A stretch of DNA of 64,000 nt, taken from Beroe forskalii. Taxonomy: Eukaryota; Ctenophora; Nuda; Beroida; Beroidae. The notes under the pieces were generated by a model. It ran no database searches. It had not been told where the DNA came from and saw only the letters and a program-made list of their open reading frames with translations. Position 1 is the stretch's first letter. Each line of letters opens with the position of its first letter. This document shows positions 38,803 to 52,311 of this stretch, piece after piece. The stretch covers positions 124,001 through 188,000 of the forward strand of contig WFMF01000128.1 of assembly GCA_011033025.1 (NCBI GenBank), in the 5' to 3' direction. The translations under genes were made by a program, and so were the position numbers.

Positions 38803-41254
38803 GCTTATCAGACATAATTTTGACGGACAATATACATGGGTGGAAATAATAGTGGGCGGGAATAATTATGGATTATTGGAAGATATGGGTACTTTTGGCA
38901 AATTTTCAAGAAAAGATTTTTAAAACTTTTTAACTGTTGTTTGTCAAATGGTGCACCTGCCTCAGGACCTTATCAGGAACCTGTTGGAAAGCTGCCAAGA
39001 TACTTTGAGATATACGTGACCTACTCCAGGACCTAGTAAGAAGCCTGGGAACTGTGAAAACAATGTACAGACTTTATGTGTCGGGGAAAACACACATAGG
39101 GATATTGTTACTTTTATTAACTCCAATAATAACCGGTATAATATTCCAAATGTTTAAATGTGTCCAGTGTACCGCAGTAGACAACTTTTACTCTGCAATT
39201 TTAGAATTATAACAATGGATTCTGGGGAATTAGAATTCTGAAATTCGAGTTTGTGGAGATAATCTATTAACAATTATATTGGCTGTCTGAGTAGAATAGA
39301 ATAATATAAACCGGAATCAAGTTATAATTCATCTTATAATTTCAAATTAAAACCAGCTGATATCAAGATGATTCAGGAACCAAATTATGAATGGAGAATT
39401 CATAATTTATTCTGTCACAAAGTAGTTATACCTTCGTGACCAAAACCGTGATAAATCCTACGTATTTATTGCCTCTTTGCATTATCAATGGAATCCTGTT
39501 TTTTTGGCCCATCTAAGCGTTAAGCTCATGGTTAAATAGTTTATATCGACTGAAGTTATTGTTAATTGCACTGATCAATGGATACAATCCGAACGATAAA
39601 ATTAGCTAAAGGCACCTTTTTCTGTCAAACCAACTAATACTGGTGAAAGTTATGTGAAGTTGATTGGCAATTAATCGCTCAGATTAAATTGCATTAATTG
39701 CTTCCTGCCAATTAGTGCACTAATCGACACTCGGCTTCGTCTCAAGTGATGAGTACACTAATTAACACTCGGTCTCGCCTAGTGCAATAACTTCAACAGT
39801 TTCACTATGCGCTGTTAAATTACCGAATAAAAAACTTGAGCATTTACAAACAAATCATACGTTCGGTAGCATCTTTCTATGCTTCACAAGTAATAATAAT
39901 TGAGATCAAACATAACCTTAGCATTTTTGAAGCAGATTTTTGTATCATAATTTTAACAGATTATGGCATTATGCTAATAATATGCTAATAGTATGAGTTT
40001 CATCATTATTTTCTTTTATTTTTGCATTACATTCAATCTATTATCCCTAATTCAGCATCTTCTGTACCATTGTTTTAGATTGTGGTTTGTCCTTTCAATA
40101 AATTCATTATGAGCAACAAAAATTTTTACAAAAGAATAGCATTTTGCAGAACATAAAAGCATAAACTCATAAAGCCCGTTTTCATTATTTCTGCTTTCAG
40201 TAAATTCGTAAATATTCTAAAATTGAACAGCCAAACTTAGCTTAGAAGATTGAGTCAGTCGATCGTTATTTAAACCGCCGTTCACAATCCAACTCCGTGT
40301 TTTACAATTATTCTCTGCAAAGTATATCCGTCAAATGGCGGCTGCTCAGTGCTCCTCACTAACAGTTAAAAAGACAAAACCGCGGCTGGATTTTAAGAAA
40401 ATGCTCATATATTATACATACGATTTATGTGAATTGTTAGTATGATGCATGTTCATCATACTTTAATTCATAAATCGTATGTAACACTGTTATAGCATAT
40501 GAGGTGACATAATACGGTGAGTTTAATAATACGTTACATTCTATCAGCTCGCATTCTTTGAGCAAGCGACAGTGTAACTGAGTGTAAACAGCATGTGACC
40601 ACAGCATGAGCATCGTATCTTGATTATATCGCTTCAAAAGATATCACTTGAAAAGAGATGATCCTGCAACATGTGATTTATAAAACTGATATTGCTATAC
40701 TGCGATATTGAATGAATTTTCCAGCGTCCATCGGACAAGTGATTGGTGGTTGAGACAACGTTATTTTCACTGCTTGAAGTGTACCATTATTGACATCAAA
40801 CCGCACTCTTTCTAAGCAGAATTTCAACTTTTGCAGGGAGATGCTATGAGGATAGAATGACCATGAAACAATCGCCATGATTCGAGAACATTATTCGAAA
40901 TGCTTCACTGGTTGATTGATGGTCACTATAATTCACTATGACTCTATGGGCGTTCAATGACTCATCCCGTCCCCCCCCCCTTTCTCAATCTGAGCCACGT
41001 TAATAAGATACCTGGCTTCTCTGACAACATACTCACATGATATTCTGACATGCTCGCTTGGTATGTGATTATGAGTATAACAATCATAATCTGTCCACGC
41101 TAAATGCTTAGTACGGGTGTGTGTAAACGCAGATAGTAGTGAAATTCATATCATCTCAGCTAATATATTAGAATATACTATAGACTAGCATTTCTAAGAA
41201 TCTCATACGTGTTTGATAATCGGATATAGTTAAGTGATTAATGGCGCTTGATAA

Positions 41255-41515
41255 TATACGCTTAGAGCATGGCTGGGAATGCGCTAATATAAATTATTGC
41301 ACGAGGCGAAGACGAGTGCAATAATTTGTATTGTCGCACGAGGAGCAGGCCGAGTGCGACAATACCAAATTATTGCACGAGGCGAAGCCGAGTGCAATAA
41401 TTTTATTAGTGTCATGACCATTTGCCATGCTCTTAGTGTATTAGCCAATGTGAGGAGTGCAATATTACTTATTATTGCACGCCTACAAGTACCCTCAAAA
41501 TTGGCTAATAACACT
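41255..41515. mobile_element. Inverted-repeat element present only in copy B
   Basis: About 260 bases between GCGCTTGATAAT and CACTTGACTCACTCAGCGG that are absent at 29227 in copy A. The outer arms CGCTTAGAGCATGGC and GCCATGCTCTTAGTG pair, and inner ATTATTGCACGAGGCGAAG and GCCGAGTGCAATAATTT units form nested palindromes. No coding capacity; MITE-like. Confidence 0.8.
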
Positions 41516-43022
41516 TGACTCACTCAGCGGAGAATACAGCTGAGATAATTCCCGTCTGTCGTATACACTTCACACTTGGCTTAGATAAGGATCCGATTAG
41601 TTCTCATTGAAATTGAGGGTTTTAAAGTTTTATAAGTTGATCTTGATTTTCTCTCCGCCTTCTCCAGCACATTTTCTATATTCTACAGAACGGGTGTAAA
41701 ATCGGTCTGACTTTTGATTACCATGGTTCCTATGTGTCAAAGAGTAGTGTTTCCGAAGCAATGTGGAAATCACCTCAATGACGGGTGCATGGAAATGACA
41801 TACCTTCAGACGGCTTGTGTTTTTCCTTTGTTCCGTGGAATACTCAAACTCTGTGGCTTGTGTGTGGTATGTCGCTGAGTTTATGTTACAGTCAGTAAAG
41901 TCCACTTCATAGAAACTCGAAGACTGCGGCAGACACTGCCTCTTTCCCTGACATTTCATTCTCCGTTCCTATTACTCTTTCTTTTGTTCTATTGCAAGCA
42001 GTCTTTAGCCGATAGATATTTTATCTGTATATAGATAAGTAGATAGATAGATATATAGACTCCTGTTGAGAAGTAGAACTACAGAATCCTGGTAGAGAAT
42101 GACGTTTAACTTGAAGTGGATAGGATCTGCAGTGTTCAGAGGAACTATAAAACTTTATTAATGAGAGGAACCAACATCCGACGGATAGAAAGGTCGGGAG
42201 CATCTTTACCAATGGAAAACAAGACGGCTGTTTTGGTGAAATCAGAACAATGTCCATTACTCCATTACGGCTATCTGTTGCTACAAAAGACGGTCTTATT
42301 AAGCTCAAGATATGACATTGAAGATATACCTTACCCAATCCTCTGGGACCCTGGACTCACTATAACACCGTATTATCATCGAGTCCAAATCCCACACAAA
42401 GCTGCCTATGTGCACCAGTAGAGCCGTGTCCATTAAAAGCTGTGTCATTAGTAAGTGTGTGAGGGTGTAAACAGTACAAGCAGCAGGTGTTTGTGATAGG
42501 TCGGTAGTCGGCAGTCACTGGTGGTACTGGCTTATTAAGCAAGGTCACGAAAAGGTTCAGAAGCCCAAAAGGTGGTAGAAAGTTTGTTTGTGTCAGCTAT
42601 ATTTGTATATTTTGTAATGTTGGTTTGTTTGGTTTTGGAGTGTTCTCTATACTTCTGCACTTCATGTTCAGCGAATGTGTGTTGATCAGCACTGTGAGAG
42701 TGTGTAGATGTGTAGATGTGTAGGTAGATCAGTAGCTTGGGAGGTATTCTCATGAGGCTTACACCGGAGAACCCCTTATCCTGAGTCCTCCTGTACACCT
42801 CTAGTCCAGCTTTACATGGGTGTACTGCGTAGTAGTAATCTCTGGTAAACTACACTCTCCTTCTTTAGTTCTTTACACCTCTAATTGTGTGGCATAAAGA
42901 TTACAGAGGTAGAAAAAGGTGTCATCAGAACTCACATTTTAATCCTGCCCATTGCCCACGAAGCGACAGAGTCAGAGCTTCATGCATATTGGGTATCATT
43001 GAGCATTTTATGGAACTTCGCT

Positions 43023-43101
43023 GTAGGGGGTCAGTAGGGGGTCAGCAGGGGGTCAGTAGGGGGTCAGCTGGGGGTCAGTAGGGGGTCAGCAGGGGGTCAT
43101 T
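43023..43101 (+). repeat. (GTCAGTAGGGG)n minisatellite present only in copy B
   Basis: Seven units alternating GTAGGGGGTCA and GCAGGGGGTCA. CTTCGCTGTA occurs on both sides; copy A has a single CTTCGCTATA here. Confidence 0.85.
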
Positions 43102-44309
43102 GGTATACTTTCATACGACCCTTCGCTGTAATAACTTCAAAAGTAGACTCTGTAAGAGAACGCTTCTTGGATCCCAGATAAGACTGCTTCTTCACGCTTG
43201 ACTTACTGTAAAAGTGCGTGACCCTTCGAGTTTTGTGTGTGACTGTGAAAATATCCATGGATAACAAGCTGTTGTTTTTAATATTTCAACGGGATATTAA
43301 CGTGTTGAAACTTAATAAATCGTTTTATGTTTTCTCCAGAAAGCCTAAAAATGTTACAAAAATAGACAGTTAAGTTGAGAGATAACATGCTGTGAACAGG
43401 ATAAAAATAGCTTGTTACAAGAAGAATGATAAAAATTGAGAAAATGTCAAAGTCAACGAATTAATAATATGAACATTATTGAAACCCTGATAACTTGAAA
43501 AGGAATAGGCCCCTGAAATTGCACTGCATCTGAAAAACTTTCCATAAATTCTGTGAAGCATGAAGTTTCCTTCTTACTGTCAGCAAGACTTGTAGCTGAC
43601 TCTCAGAGACATGGCATCCGTATCACAAAATGCATATTTAATGTGCCTTCATTAATTACAGACCTCTGTTCCCAAGAAAAATAGCAAACTTTATTCCAAC
43701 AATTCTATAGGGCAGCACACAAAAATCTATGAATATTGTTACCATAAAAGTAGGAAAGCAGAGCGCGGCACCCTTCTGATTTATCACACACAGAGTTTAA
43801 CAGGTGAACTGTATTTTTCTATTTTATGTGACGTGAAGAGAGTAATTTACCATTGAGGGCACAACATAACTTGATAAGAACTCAGATGGCATTGCCATCT
43901 GATGTTTATTTCAGGTTGTCTTCATCCCAATTTTACTCAGGGGTGAGAATGTCTATTCCATTCGTGGAATTTGATAAAATTTTGAATACTTCTATTTTCC
44001 TGTGCCATACCAACACACTTCTTACTTAAGGATATTGAAATCATGAAAGATGGAAATCCTTTGAATGGCAATTATACAAAATGTATAGGGTGGGGTATAA
44101 TGAACTTCTTATCATTCAATATATTCATCTCTCAGTTTGTCAAGACGCGCCAAATAGAGTTAATTATGAACAACAATTTATAAATTACGTGTCATCTGAA
44201 GTAATGAGGATGACAGGTATATTCACTTTCAATTAGATGATTACATGATAATATTATACGCAAGAAAAGGAAATTGGGCAATGAAGAACCACCATGGCCG
44301 AGTACAGAT

Positions 44310-47300
44310 TCTTTTACTTCCGGAAACAGTTCCCTTTTCAGTTGTAGACCTTCAGACCGGGAATGATGCCTTAAGATGCCCTCGACCATTCGGGAAGCCC
44401 TCACCGAGGGTGCCAAGGTCCTGGTAAAAATCAAAGGGTAGAAGAATCAAGTCCTTATTCATGTCGTTTACTTACTTTCAATTTTAACTGAGTAGTCGAG
44501 ATACTATCACGCAATATCGCCAACTCCCACTCCCTACAATATCTCAAATTAACGTGATTATCTCACTACTGATAGATTGTTATAGTTTCTCCCTACAATA
44601 TTTCAAATTAACATGATTATCTCACTATACTGATAGAGTGTTATAGTTTCTGAGAGACAGCAGCAGATATTTCCCTGTACGAGGCCCTGGACAGCACGAA
44701 GCCACTCAACACTGGAAGGGAGGGTGATTAAAACGAGTTAAAAAGCAGGGACATTCTGGAGCTGGAATAAACCCGGCGTGCGAAAAATAGGCGGTTATTT
44801 TCAACAATTTGGCAGCGTGCACAATGTTAATGATGTCAGTGCAACCGCCTATTTACTCTGGAGCTTGATTACAGGGGCGGCCCTGGACAGTGTGACGGCT
44901 TTACTTCGCACTTCAAAGCATGATAGTTACGTCATTGTCAAATACCTGATGGGTTGGCGAGACTTCTGCAGTATAAGACGGCAAATATTTCAACTAGGTG
45001 CCAATTCAGTACCACCCTACTGACATAGTATCATGGTCAAAATATCATGTCAAAATTGGAACTATTTTGGCAAATTGAGATGATTAACCAAATCAAAATT
45101 TGATTATTGCCGTGCAAAGTTTAATAGTCCAATGTCCGTATTACCCTAACATGACCTTTTTAAAGACGAGCTCGTTTTAAATTTAAAGGCGACCTTTAAA
45201 AATTGGGAATTTAAAAATTTGAGGTATTACCCAACAAATTTAAGGTCGACTTAAATTTAAAGTCCACCAAATTTTACGTAAAGGTCACCTTAAATCGACT
45301 CTATTTGGTATTCCCAACGAAGGTCGTCTTTAATGACCAAAACCGGTCAAACCGGTTTATGACCTCTTCAACCACACTTGAGTTCATGGAAATTTATTTC
45401 CTATGCATGAGTATCAGTTTACGGAGTATCGGATTGGCGACTGAATCATGGTGATAAATAAATGAAATCATCCAGAGACTTCAGCTTCGCATGCCGCAGT
45501 ATTGTAAATACGATACGAGGCAAGTCTGAAAGCATCAAACGAATCAAGCTCTCGGCGAAGCTGTAATTTTAGTTGATATCGAATTTTAGTTGATATCAGA
45601 ATTCCGATATACCATTTCATTTGTTGGTGTTACTAGACATAGTTTATGCCAATTTGTCTACAGTCAAGCCAAATTACTCGGAATACTGGAGATTTTCTTC
45701 TGAGGGAAGTCGGCGTCAGCAGCCGCCAATTCCTTAATAATTGTTAAAATTAAATTTCATTCAGAGAATGCAAAAATAATTTCCTAATTCATGTGTATTG
45801 TCTTTTCAATGGGTAAGCCCAGAAACTGCAGGATCTATCAATATTCAGGTATTCTGCAAACATAAGGCAAATTAACGAAAGAGGATTTAAAGGTGACCTT
45901 TAAATTTAGTAGCTCCGAGTCAGCTTTAAATTTTTATACGATTTAAAGGTGACTTTACCGAATTAAAGCTGACCTCGTTTAAATTTGTTATTAATACCGT
46001 TTAAAGAACACTTTAAAGGTCACCTTTAAATTTAAAGGTCACCTTATGTTGTTAGGGGCTGGCAAGCCCCCGCGGTGGGTTTAGGAGTTCGAGGCCCGAA
46101 GGCCTGAGGGCGAGCATTGACGGCGGACCAATAGTGCGAGGGCCGAAGGCCTGAGCTGCGAGCCGACCCGAAGGTCCGAGGGCGAGCATTGGACGGCGGA
46201 CTTAACAGTGAGGGCCGAAGGCCCGCGAGCGCGAGCCTGAGGACCCGAAGGGTCCGAGGGCGAGCATTGAACGGCGAATCCTTACAGTAACCGAGCTTCC
46301 GGACATCGGAAGTGAGTTTTGTTAACTTTGTTTGCCAGCCCCCAACCTATATGTTTTCATGGATTGGCCATATTTCAGTTAAAATTTGAGTAAGTTCCTG
46401 TTGCCGAAATTGCACCAAAATTTGAACATCACATGTTTAGAGGTCAAAGGTGCAACTGTCAAAATTTCAGATCGATTGATTTAAAATGGCCGAGATATTA
46501 CAACTTGAATTTTTAAGCCAAAATCGAGGGTGTTCTTGTTAAATAGGTTACGACCATATATACATATTATATGACACATATAGAGATATATATAGAGGTA
46601 TATACATCGAGAGAGATGACGCTTTAGTGCAAAAGAAGTATACCTCTATTTAAACGAAGATATCTCGGGAACCATAAAAGATACAGAGCTCATCGACCCA
46701 GCGTTGGAAAGTAGAAAGATAGAACTTGTGAATAATGACCTTAAAAACTATATCTTATTCAATGACGTCATTATGACGTCACAAAACTAAGAATTTCAAA
46801 TGTTGATTTTCCCAAGAATAAGGCGTTTTTCAACGCAATTTTTCGGTATTAAGCTTTCGAGATAAAAAAAATGTTCCTCCTAGCGCAGAAAATTTAATGT
46901 ACTTTTCAAAAAAAATGTGGTCGAAAAGTCAGGCTCTTCCGGCATCGTTGAGATATATTACGATTGTTTGAAACACTTAACACGCAGAAAAAACAAAAAA
47001 TGGCAAACTTGTGAAGCTAGTGGAGAGAACGGGGACCACCCCCAGAACTTCATCTTTGGATATGTTAATCGGACATAGTCCCAACTGTGTATAAATGAAT
47101 GGGTTCAGATAAGCTACTTAATTTTATGACGTACTGTGACGTCATCAGTAATGCTAGGTAACGCGATTTTTACGCGCGTGATTTGACACCAAATTTCAAT
47201 ATCTCGGCACTCGGGTGATATTTTCCCAAAACCAAAAAGGATTTGGTTGTGATGTTTCCGCGGCGGTTTTAAGGCGTTCTTTACTGTAAAACCCATGATA

Positions 47301-49100
47301 TGAGAAAGCATTTGACGTTAAAACTGCCGCAACGGCACTTTTTGATGCATTAAAGCTTAAGTTACGTGAATGCTGTATATTTTATAAGTGACGTTGCAGC
47401 AGTTTAACCGTCGCGTTCTTTCTCATATCATGGGTTTTACAGTAAAGAACATAAAACCGCCGCGGACCATCACAACCAAACGTCCTTTTTGGTTTGGAAG
47501 TGGGAATACGAACTCGTCTTTAAATTCATTTAAAAAGCCCACCCTCGCTTTAAATTTGTTTAAAGACACGACCTTGAATGACCCAGATGTTAATACAGTT
47601 TTCGGTAGGGTATTTCCTGAACATTTCTGGTAATTTTTGACACGTCATATAAGCATATTCAGCTCTCACAGGGTCCCAATTATGCAATTATCCGATCTGT
47701 TTCACTTTCAATATAAATTTCAGAAATTTTAAATTAATGATTCATCTAAATTTATTTAAAATTCCAATGAATTATAATTTTAAGTACTAAAGAACCAGTT
47801 GCGATAAGTTATCTTCAATTCTCCATGCCTCTACTAGTCTGGCAGAATTTAGGTGGAATATTTTTTATAGAATACTGTCATTGTTTCAGAGAAATTACTG
47901 CAGTGATGGAAGTAGTATTATAATCGACGGCAGAAGGCGATTAGGATTTAGTAATTTTTAAGCTATACCACCTCAAATTTGTACAAAGTAATGACAAGTT
48001 TATAGTTTTATAAAATCATTTACAGATAATTTGCGCCACACATGACGAAAAGATTTCTCAGCTCAAGCTGGAGCTGGTACGGCTGTTCGATGCTAATTCG
48101 ATTTGTAGTTGATGGAATCAATTAAATCTACCAGGTCACGCGCTGATCACGTGACATGAAGTGATTGTCATGTGACATGAACTGATGGCAGAGTTGGGAA
48201 GAGACTGCGCAGAAGTTATTACTTTTTATGTGTAGTTTTGTGTGACGTAGCTGACACTTTGCAAGCAATTTTTATTTGGGATCATCATGAAGACAAAAAG
48301 TGCTCACAGTGCAGTGCTCCACTTAGGTCAGAAACTGCATGTAGAATATCAGAAAACGACAAGTTCAGTATATAGGTATTAGGGGATTGTCGATGTAAAG
48401 ACGATCAACTATGACTGAAAGTTATTGTCCCGGAAGCAATCATTTATTCATTTTGGAGTGATTGAAATCGCATCCATTCAAATTTTTCATTGAATCGTAT
48501 CCTTGCATCAGATTCAGGAATTGCATCGCACTTTAGGAGTCCTACCAACTATCAGAAAGTTGGCAAATATTTCCCCATATTGAAACCTATTCTGTTATTG
48601 TGTGTGCCCACTCAAAACTAAGCCGATATGACGCAACATTCGACCCACGTACAGACAGATTAAAAACTAGCCAGATGGAGATCTGAAGCCCTGTGTAGAC
48701 AAGTCCATGTCATCAAATCACCATGCTATGCCATGACAATGTATCGTCACTTTCAACCATCTGCCGCACACTACTATCCTGTCTGAGATCCAGTTCAGAT
48801 GTTAGTTCCTTTTTGAGCAGTGAGCTGTCATCATCAAGCCAGCCAAATGACATGAAACAATGCTTAGAATGGCACGGAACCCATCAACGCCTAATTTAAA
48901 CACGCAGCCCTTCTTCACTCTGAAATGCGAGGAATCTCCTGCACACAATATATCCGTGGTTTATACGTTAATTCAGTGTTTATAGGAAGTCCTATGGGTT
49001 GGGTATGGGTGTACCAAAGTTTAAGTGACCAGATCCCCAAGCATACTGCATGGAGGAGTGTTTCTACTTTCCAACATGCTCTAAACTTTCAAAATGAGGG
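44310..49100. repeat. 4.8-kb tandem duplication, first copy (part of copy B)
   Basis: Collinear with 49128-53880 at an offset of about 4.79 kb, including the transposon and the flanks on both sides. Confidence 0.88.
45132..47610. mobile_element. 2.5-kb composite non-autonomous transposon, first copy
   Basis: Same element as at 49923-52411: left end ATGTCCGTATTACCC, subterminal TTTAAAGG/ACCTTTAAA-type palindromes, a GC-rich cassette (about 46055-46350) and a long palindrome (about 47226-47513). The right terminus is eroded (TGTTAATACAG instead of GGTAATACGGA). Many single-base losses relative to the second copy. No ORF. Confidence 0.82.
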
Positions 49101-49127
49101 GGAAATGAAAACCACTCATTTTCAACG
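47620..49127. other. Tail of copy B after the transposon
   Basis: Counterpart of 32985-34075 in copy A up to about 48730, then about 400 bases shared only with copy C (53530-53880). No gene seen. Confidence 0.5.
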
Positions 49128-50871
49128 ATAAGAATTTCCTTTTTTACTTTCGGAAAAACAGTTCCCTTTTCAAGGGGGTGGGCCCCCTCGTCAGACCCCG
49201 GGGAATGAGTGTTTAGATGCCCTCGACCATTCGGGAACCCCTCCCCGAGGGTGCCATGTCGTTTACTTACTTTCAATTTTAACTGAGTAGTCGAGATACT
49301 ATCACCAATATCGCCAACTCCACTCCTACAATATCTCAAATTAACGTGATTATCTCACTACTGATAGATTGTTATAGTTTCTCCCTACAATATTTCAAAT
49401 TAACATGATTATCTCACTATACTGATAGAGTGTTATAGTTTCTGAGAGACAGCAGCAGATATTTCCTGTACGAGGCCCTGGACAGCACGAAGCCACTCAA
49501 CACTGGAAGGGAGGGTGATTAAAACGAGTTAAAAAGCAGGGACATTCTGGAGCTGGAATAAACCCGGCGTGCGAAAAATAGGCGGTTATTTTCAACAATT
49601 TGGCAGCGTGCACAATGTTAATGATGTCAGTGCAACCGCCTATTTACTCTGGAGCTTGATTACAGGGCGGCCCTGGACAGTGTGACGGCTTTACTTCGCA
49701 CTTCAAAAGCATGATAGTTACGTCATTGTCAAATACCTGATGGGTTGGCGAGACTTCTGCAGTATAAGACGGCAAATATTTCAACTAGGTGCCAATTCAG
49801 TACCACCCTACTGACATAGTATCATGGTCAAAATATCATGTCAAAATTGGAACTATTTTGGCAAATTGAGATGATTAACCAAATCAAAATTTGATTATTG
49901 CCGTGCAAAGTTTAATAGTATAATGTCCGTATTACCCAACATGACCTTTAAAGACGAGCTCGTCTTTAAATTTAAAGGCGACCTTAAAAAAATTGGGAAT
50001 TTAAAAATTTGAGGTATTACCCAACAAATTTAAGGTCGACTTTAAATTTAAAGTCCACCAAAATTTTACGTAAAGGTCACCTTTAAATCGACTCTTATTT
50101 GGTATTCCCCAACGAAGGTCGTCTTTAAATGACCAAAAAACCGGTCAAACCGGTTTTATGACCTCTCTTCAACCACACTTCTGAGTTCATGGGAAATTTA
50201 CTTCCTATGCATGAGTATCAGTTTACGGAGTATCGGATTGGCGACTGAAATCATGGTGATAAATAATGAAATCATCCAGACTTCAGCTTCGCATGCCACA
50301 GTATTGTAAAATACGATACGAGGCAAGTCTGAAAGCATCAAACGAATCAGCTCTCGGCGAGCTGTTTAATTTGATATCGAATTTTTAGTTGATATCAAAT
50401 TCCGATATACCATTTCATTTGTTGGTGTTACTAGACATAGTTTATGCCAATTTGTCTACAGTCAAGCCAAATTACTCGGAATACTGGAGATTTTCTTCTG
50501 AGGGAAGTCGGCACACCAGCAGCCGCCAATTCTTTAATAATTGTTAAAATTTAAATTTCATTCGAGAATGCAAAATAATTTCCCCTAATTCATGTGTATT
50601 GTTCTTCAATGGGTAAGCACCAGAAACTGCAGGGATCTATCAATATTCAATAGGTATTCTGCAAACATAAGGCAAATTACAACAGAAAGAGGATTTAAAG
50701 GTGACCTTTAAATTTAAAGTATCGAGGTCAGCTTTAAATTTTTACGATTTAAAGGTGACCTTTACCGAATTCAAAGCTGACCTCGTCTTTAAATTTGTTG
50801 GCTAATACCGTTTAAAGGTCACCTTTAAAGGTCACCTTTAAATTTAAAGGTCACCTTTATGTTGTTGTCAG

Positions 50872-51159
50872 GGGGCTGGCAAGCCCCCCGCGGCGGTTTG
50901 CGAGCCCGAGGGCCCGAAGGGCCCGAGGGCGAGCATTGGACGGCGGTCCTAACAGTGCGAGGGCCGAAGGCCCGAGCCATGAGCCTGAGGACCCGAAGGG
51001 TCCGAGGGCAGCATTGGACAGGACCCCAACAGTGCGAGGCCGAAGGCCCGAGCGCGAGCCGAGGACCCGAAGGTCCGAGGCAGCATGAGCAACAATCACC
51101 CACAGTACACGAGCTTCCGGACATCGGAAGTGAGTTTTAAGTTTTTGCTTGCCAGCCCC
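50872..51159. mobile_element. Nested GC-rich cassette with GGGGGCTGGCAAGC ends
   Basis: GGGGGCTGGCAAGC at the left and GCTTGCCAGCCCCC at the right are exact inverted ends. Between them are three 60-65-base units with GCGAGGGCCGAAGGCCCGAG, GACCCGAAGGGTCCGAGG and GCGAGCATTGGACGG. It is strikingly GC-rich in an AT-rich host element. Also present, degraded, at about 46055-46350. Confidence 0.8.
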
Positions 51160-52044
51160 CAACTATATGTTTCATGGATTGGCCATATTTCACGTTAAAA
51201 TTTGAGTAAGTTCCGTTGCCGAAATTACCCAAAAATTTGATCATCGCATGTTTAGAGGTCAAAAGGTGCAACTGTCAAAATTTCAGATCGATTGGATTAG
51301 AAATGGCGAGATATTACAACTTGAATATTGCCAAAATCGAGGGTGTTCTTGTTAAATAGGGTTACGACCATATATATACATATATGTATATACATACAGA
51401 TATATAGAGGTATATACATATAGAGAGATGACGCTTTAGTGCAAGAAGTGTACCCTATTTAAACGGCGATATCTCAGGAACCATAAAAGATACAGAGCTC
51501 ATCGACCCAGCGTTGGAAAGTAGAAAGATAGAACTTGCAGTTAGTGACCTTCAAAACTATTTTACGTCATGATAATGACGTCATAATGACGTCACAAAAC
51601 TAAGAATTTCAAATGTCGATTTTCCCAAAATAGGCGTTTTTAACGCAATTTTTCGGTATGAAGTTTTCGAGATAGGAAAAAATGCTCCTCCTAGCGTAGA
51701 AAGGAAATTTACTGTACTTTTCAAAAATGTGGTCGAAAAGTTCTGGGCTCCCCGGCATCATTGAGATATATGCGATTGTTTGAAACACTTTGACAGGAAA
51801 AAAATACCAAAAAATTGCAAAACTTGTGAAGCTAGTGGAGAGAGAACGGGACCACCCCAGAACGTCATCTTTGGATATGTTGTCGGTCATAGTCCCAATT
51901 GTGTTAATGAATGGGTCTCAGATAGTTCATCGAATTTTATGACGTTATTGTGACGTCATCAGTAATGCTAGGTAACGCGAACTTTTACGCGCGATTTGAC
52001 GCCAAATTTCAATATCTCGGCACAGAAAAAGGGTGATATTTTTT

Positions 52045-52311
52045 CCAAAACCAAAAAGTTTGGTTGTGATGGTCCGCGGCGGTTTTAAGGCGTTCTTTAC
52101 TGTAAAACCCATGATATGAGAAAGAACGCGACGGTTAAAACTGCCGCAACGGCACTTTTTGATGCATTTAAGTTACGTGAATGCTGTATATTTTATAAGT
52201 GACGTTGCAGCAGTTTTAACCGTCGCGTTCTTTCTCATATCATGGGTTTTACAGTAAAGAACGCCTTAAAACCGCCGCGGACCATCACAACCAAATCCTT
52301 TTTGGTTTTGG
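52045..52311. repeat. Long palindrome inside the transposon
   Basis: 52045-52144 and 52208-52311 are inverted copies of about 100 bases (GGTTGTGATGGTCCGCGGCG, AAAACCCATGATATGAGAAA, GAACGCGACGGTTAAAACTG) around a 63-base loop. The first copy at 47226-47513 has several mismatches in its left arm. Confidence 0.88.

Larger units (their letters stand above)
38803..45131. other. 3' flank of copy B: non-coding
   Basis: Counterpart of 26851-32960, with the copy-B-specific insertions listed separately. No gene supported. Confidence 0.5.
35241..48730. repeat. Segmental duplication copy B
   Basis: Collinear with 23221-34075. Extra sequence in B: an inverted-repeat element at about 41255-41515, a GTCAGTAGGGG array at 43023-43101, and a 2.5-kb transposon at about 45132-47610. 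Loss in B: a stretch around A 31800-31890. The 34.1-35.1-kb satellite of A is also absent. Substitutions and short indels are spread throughout. Confidence 0.9.

Noticed and set aside
50825-51162. Overlapping frames of about 100 residues on both strands
   Set aside because: They come from the GC-rich nested cassette and its repeated units.
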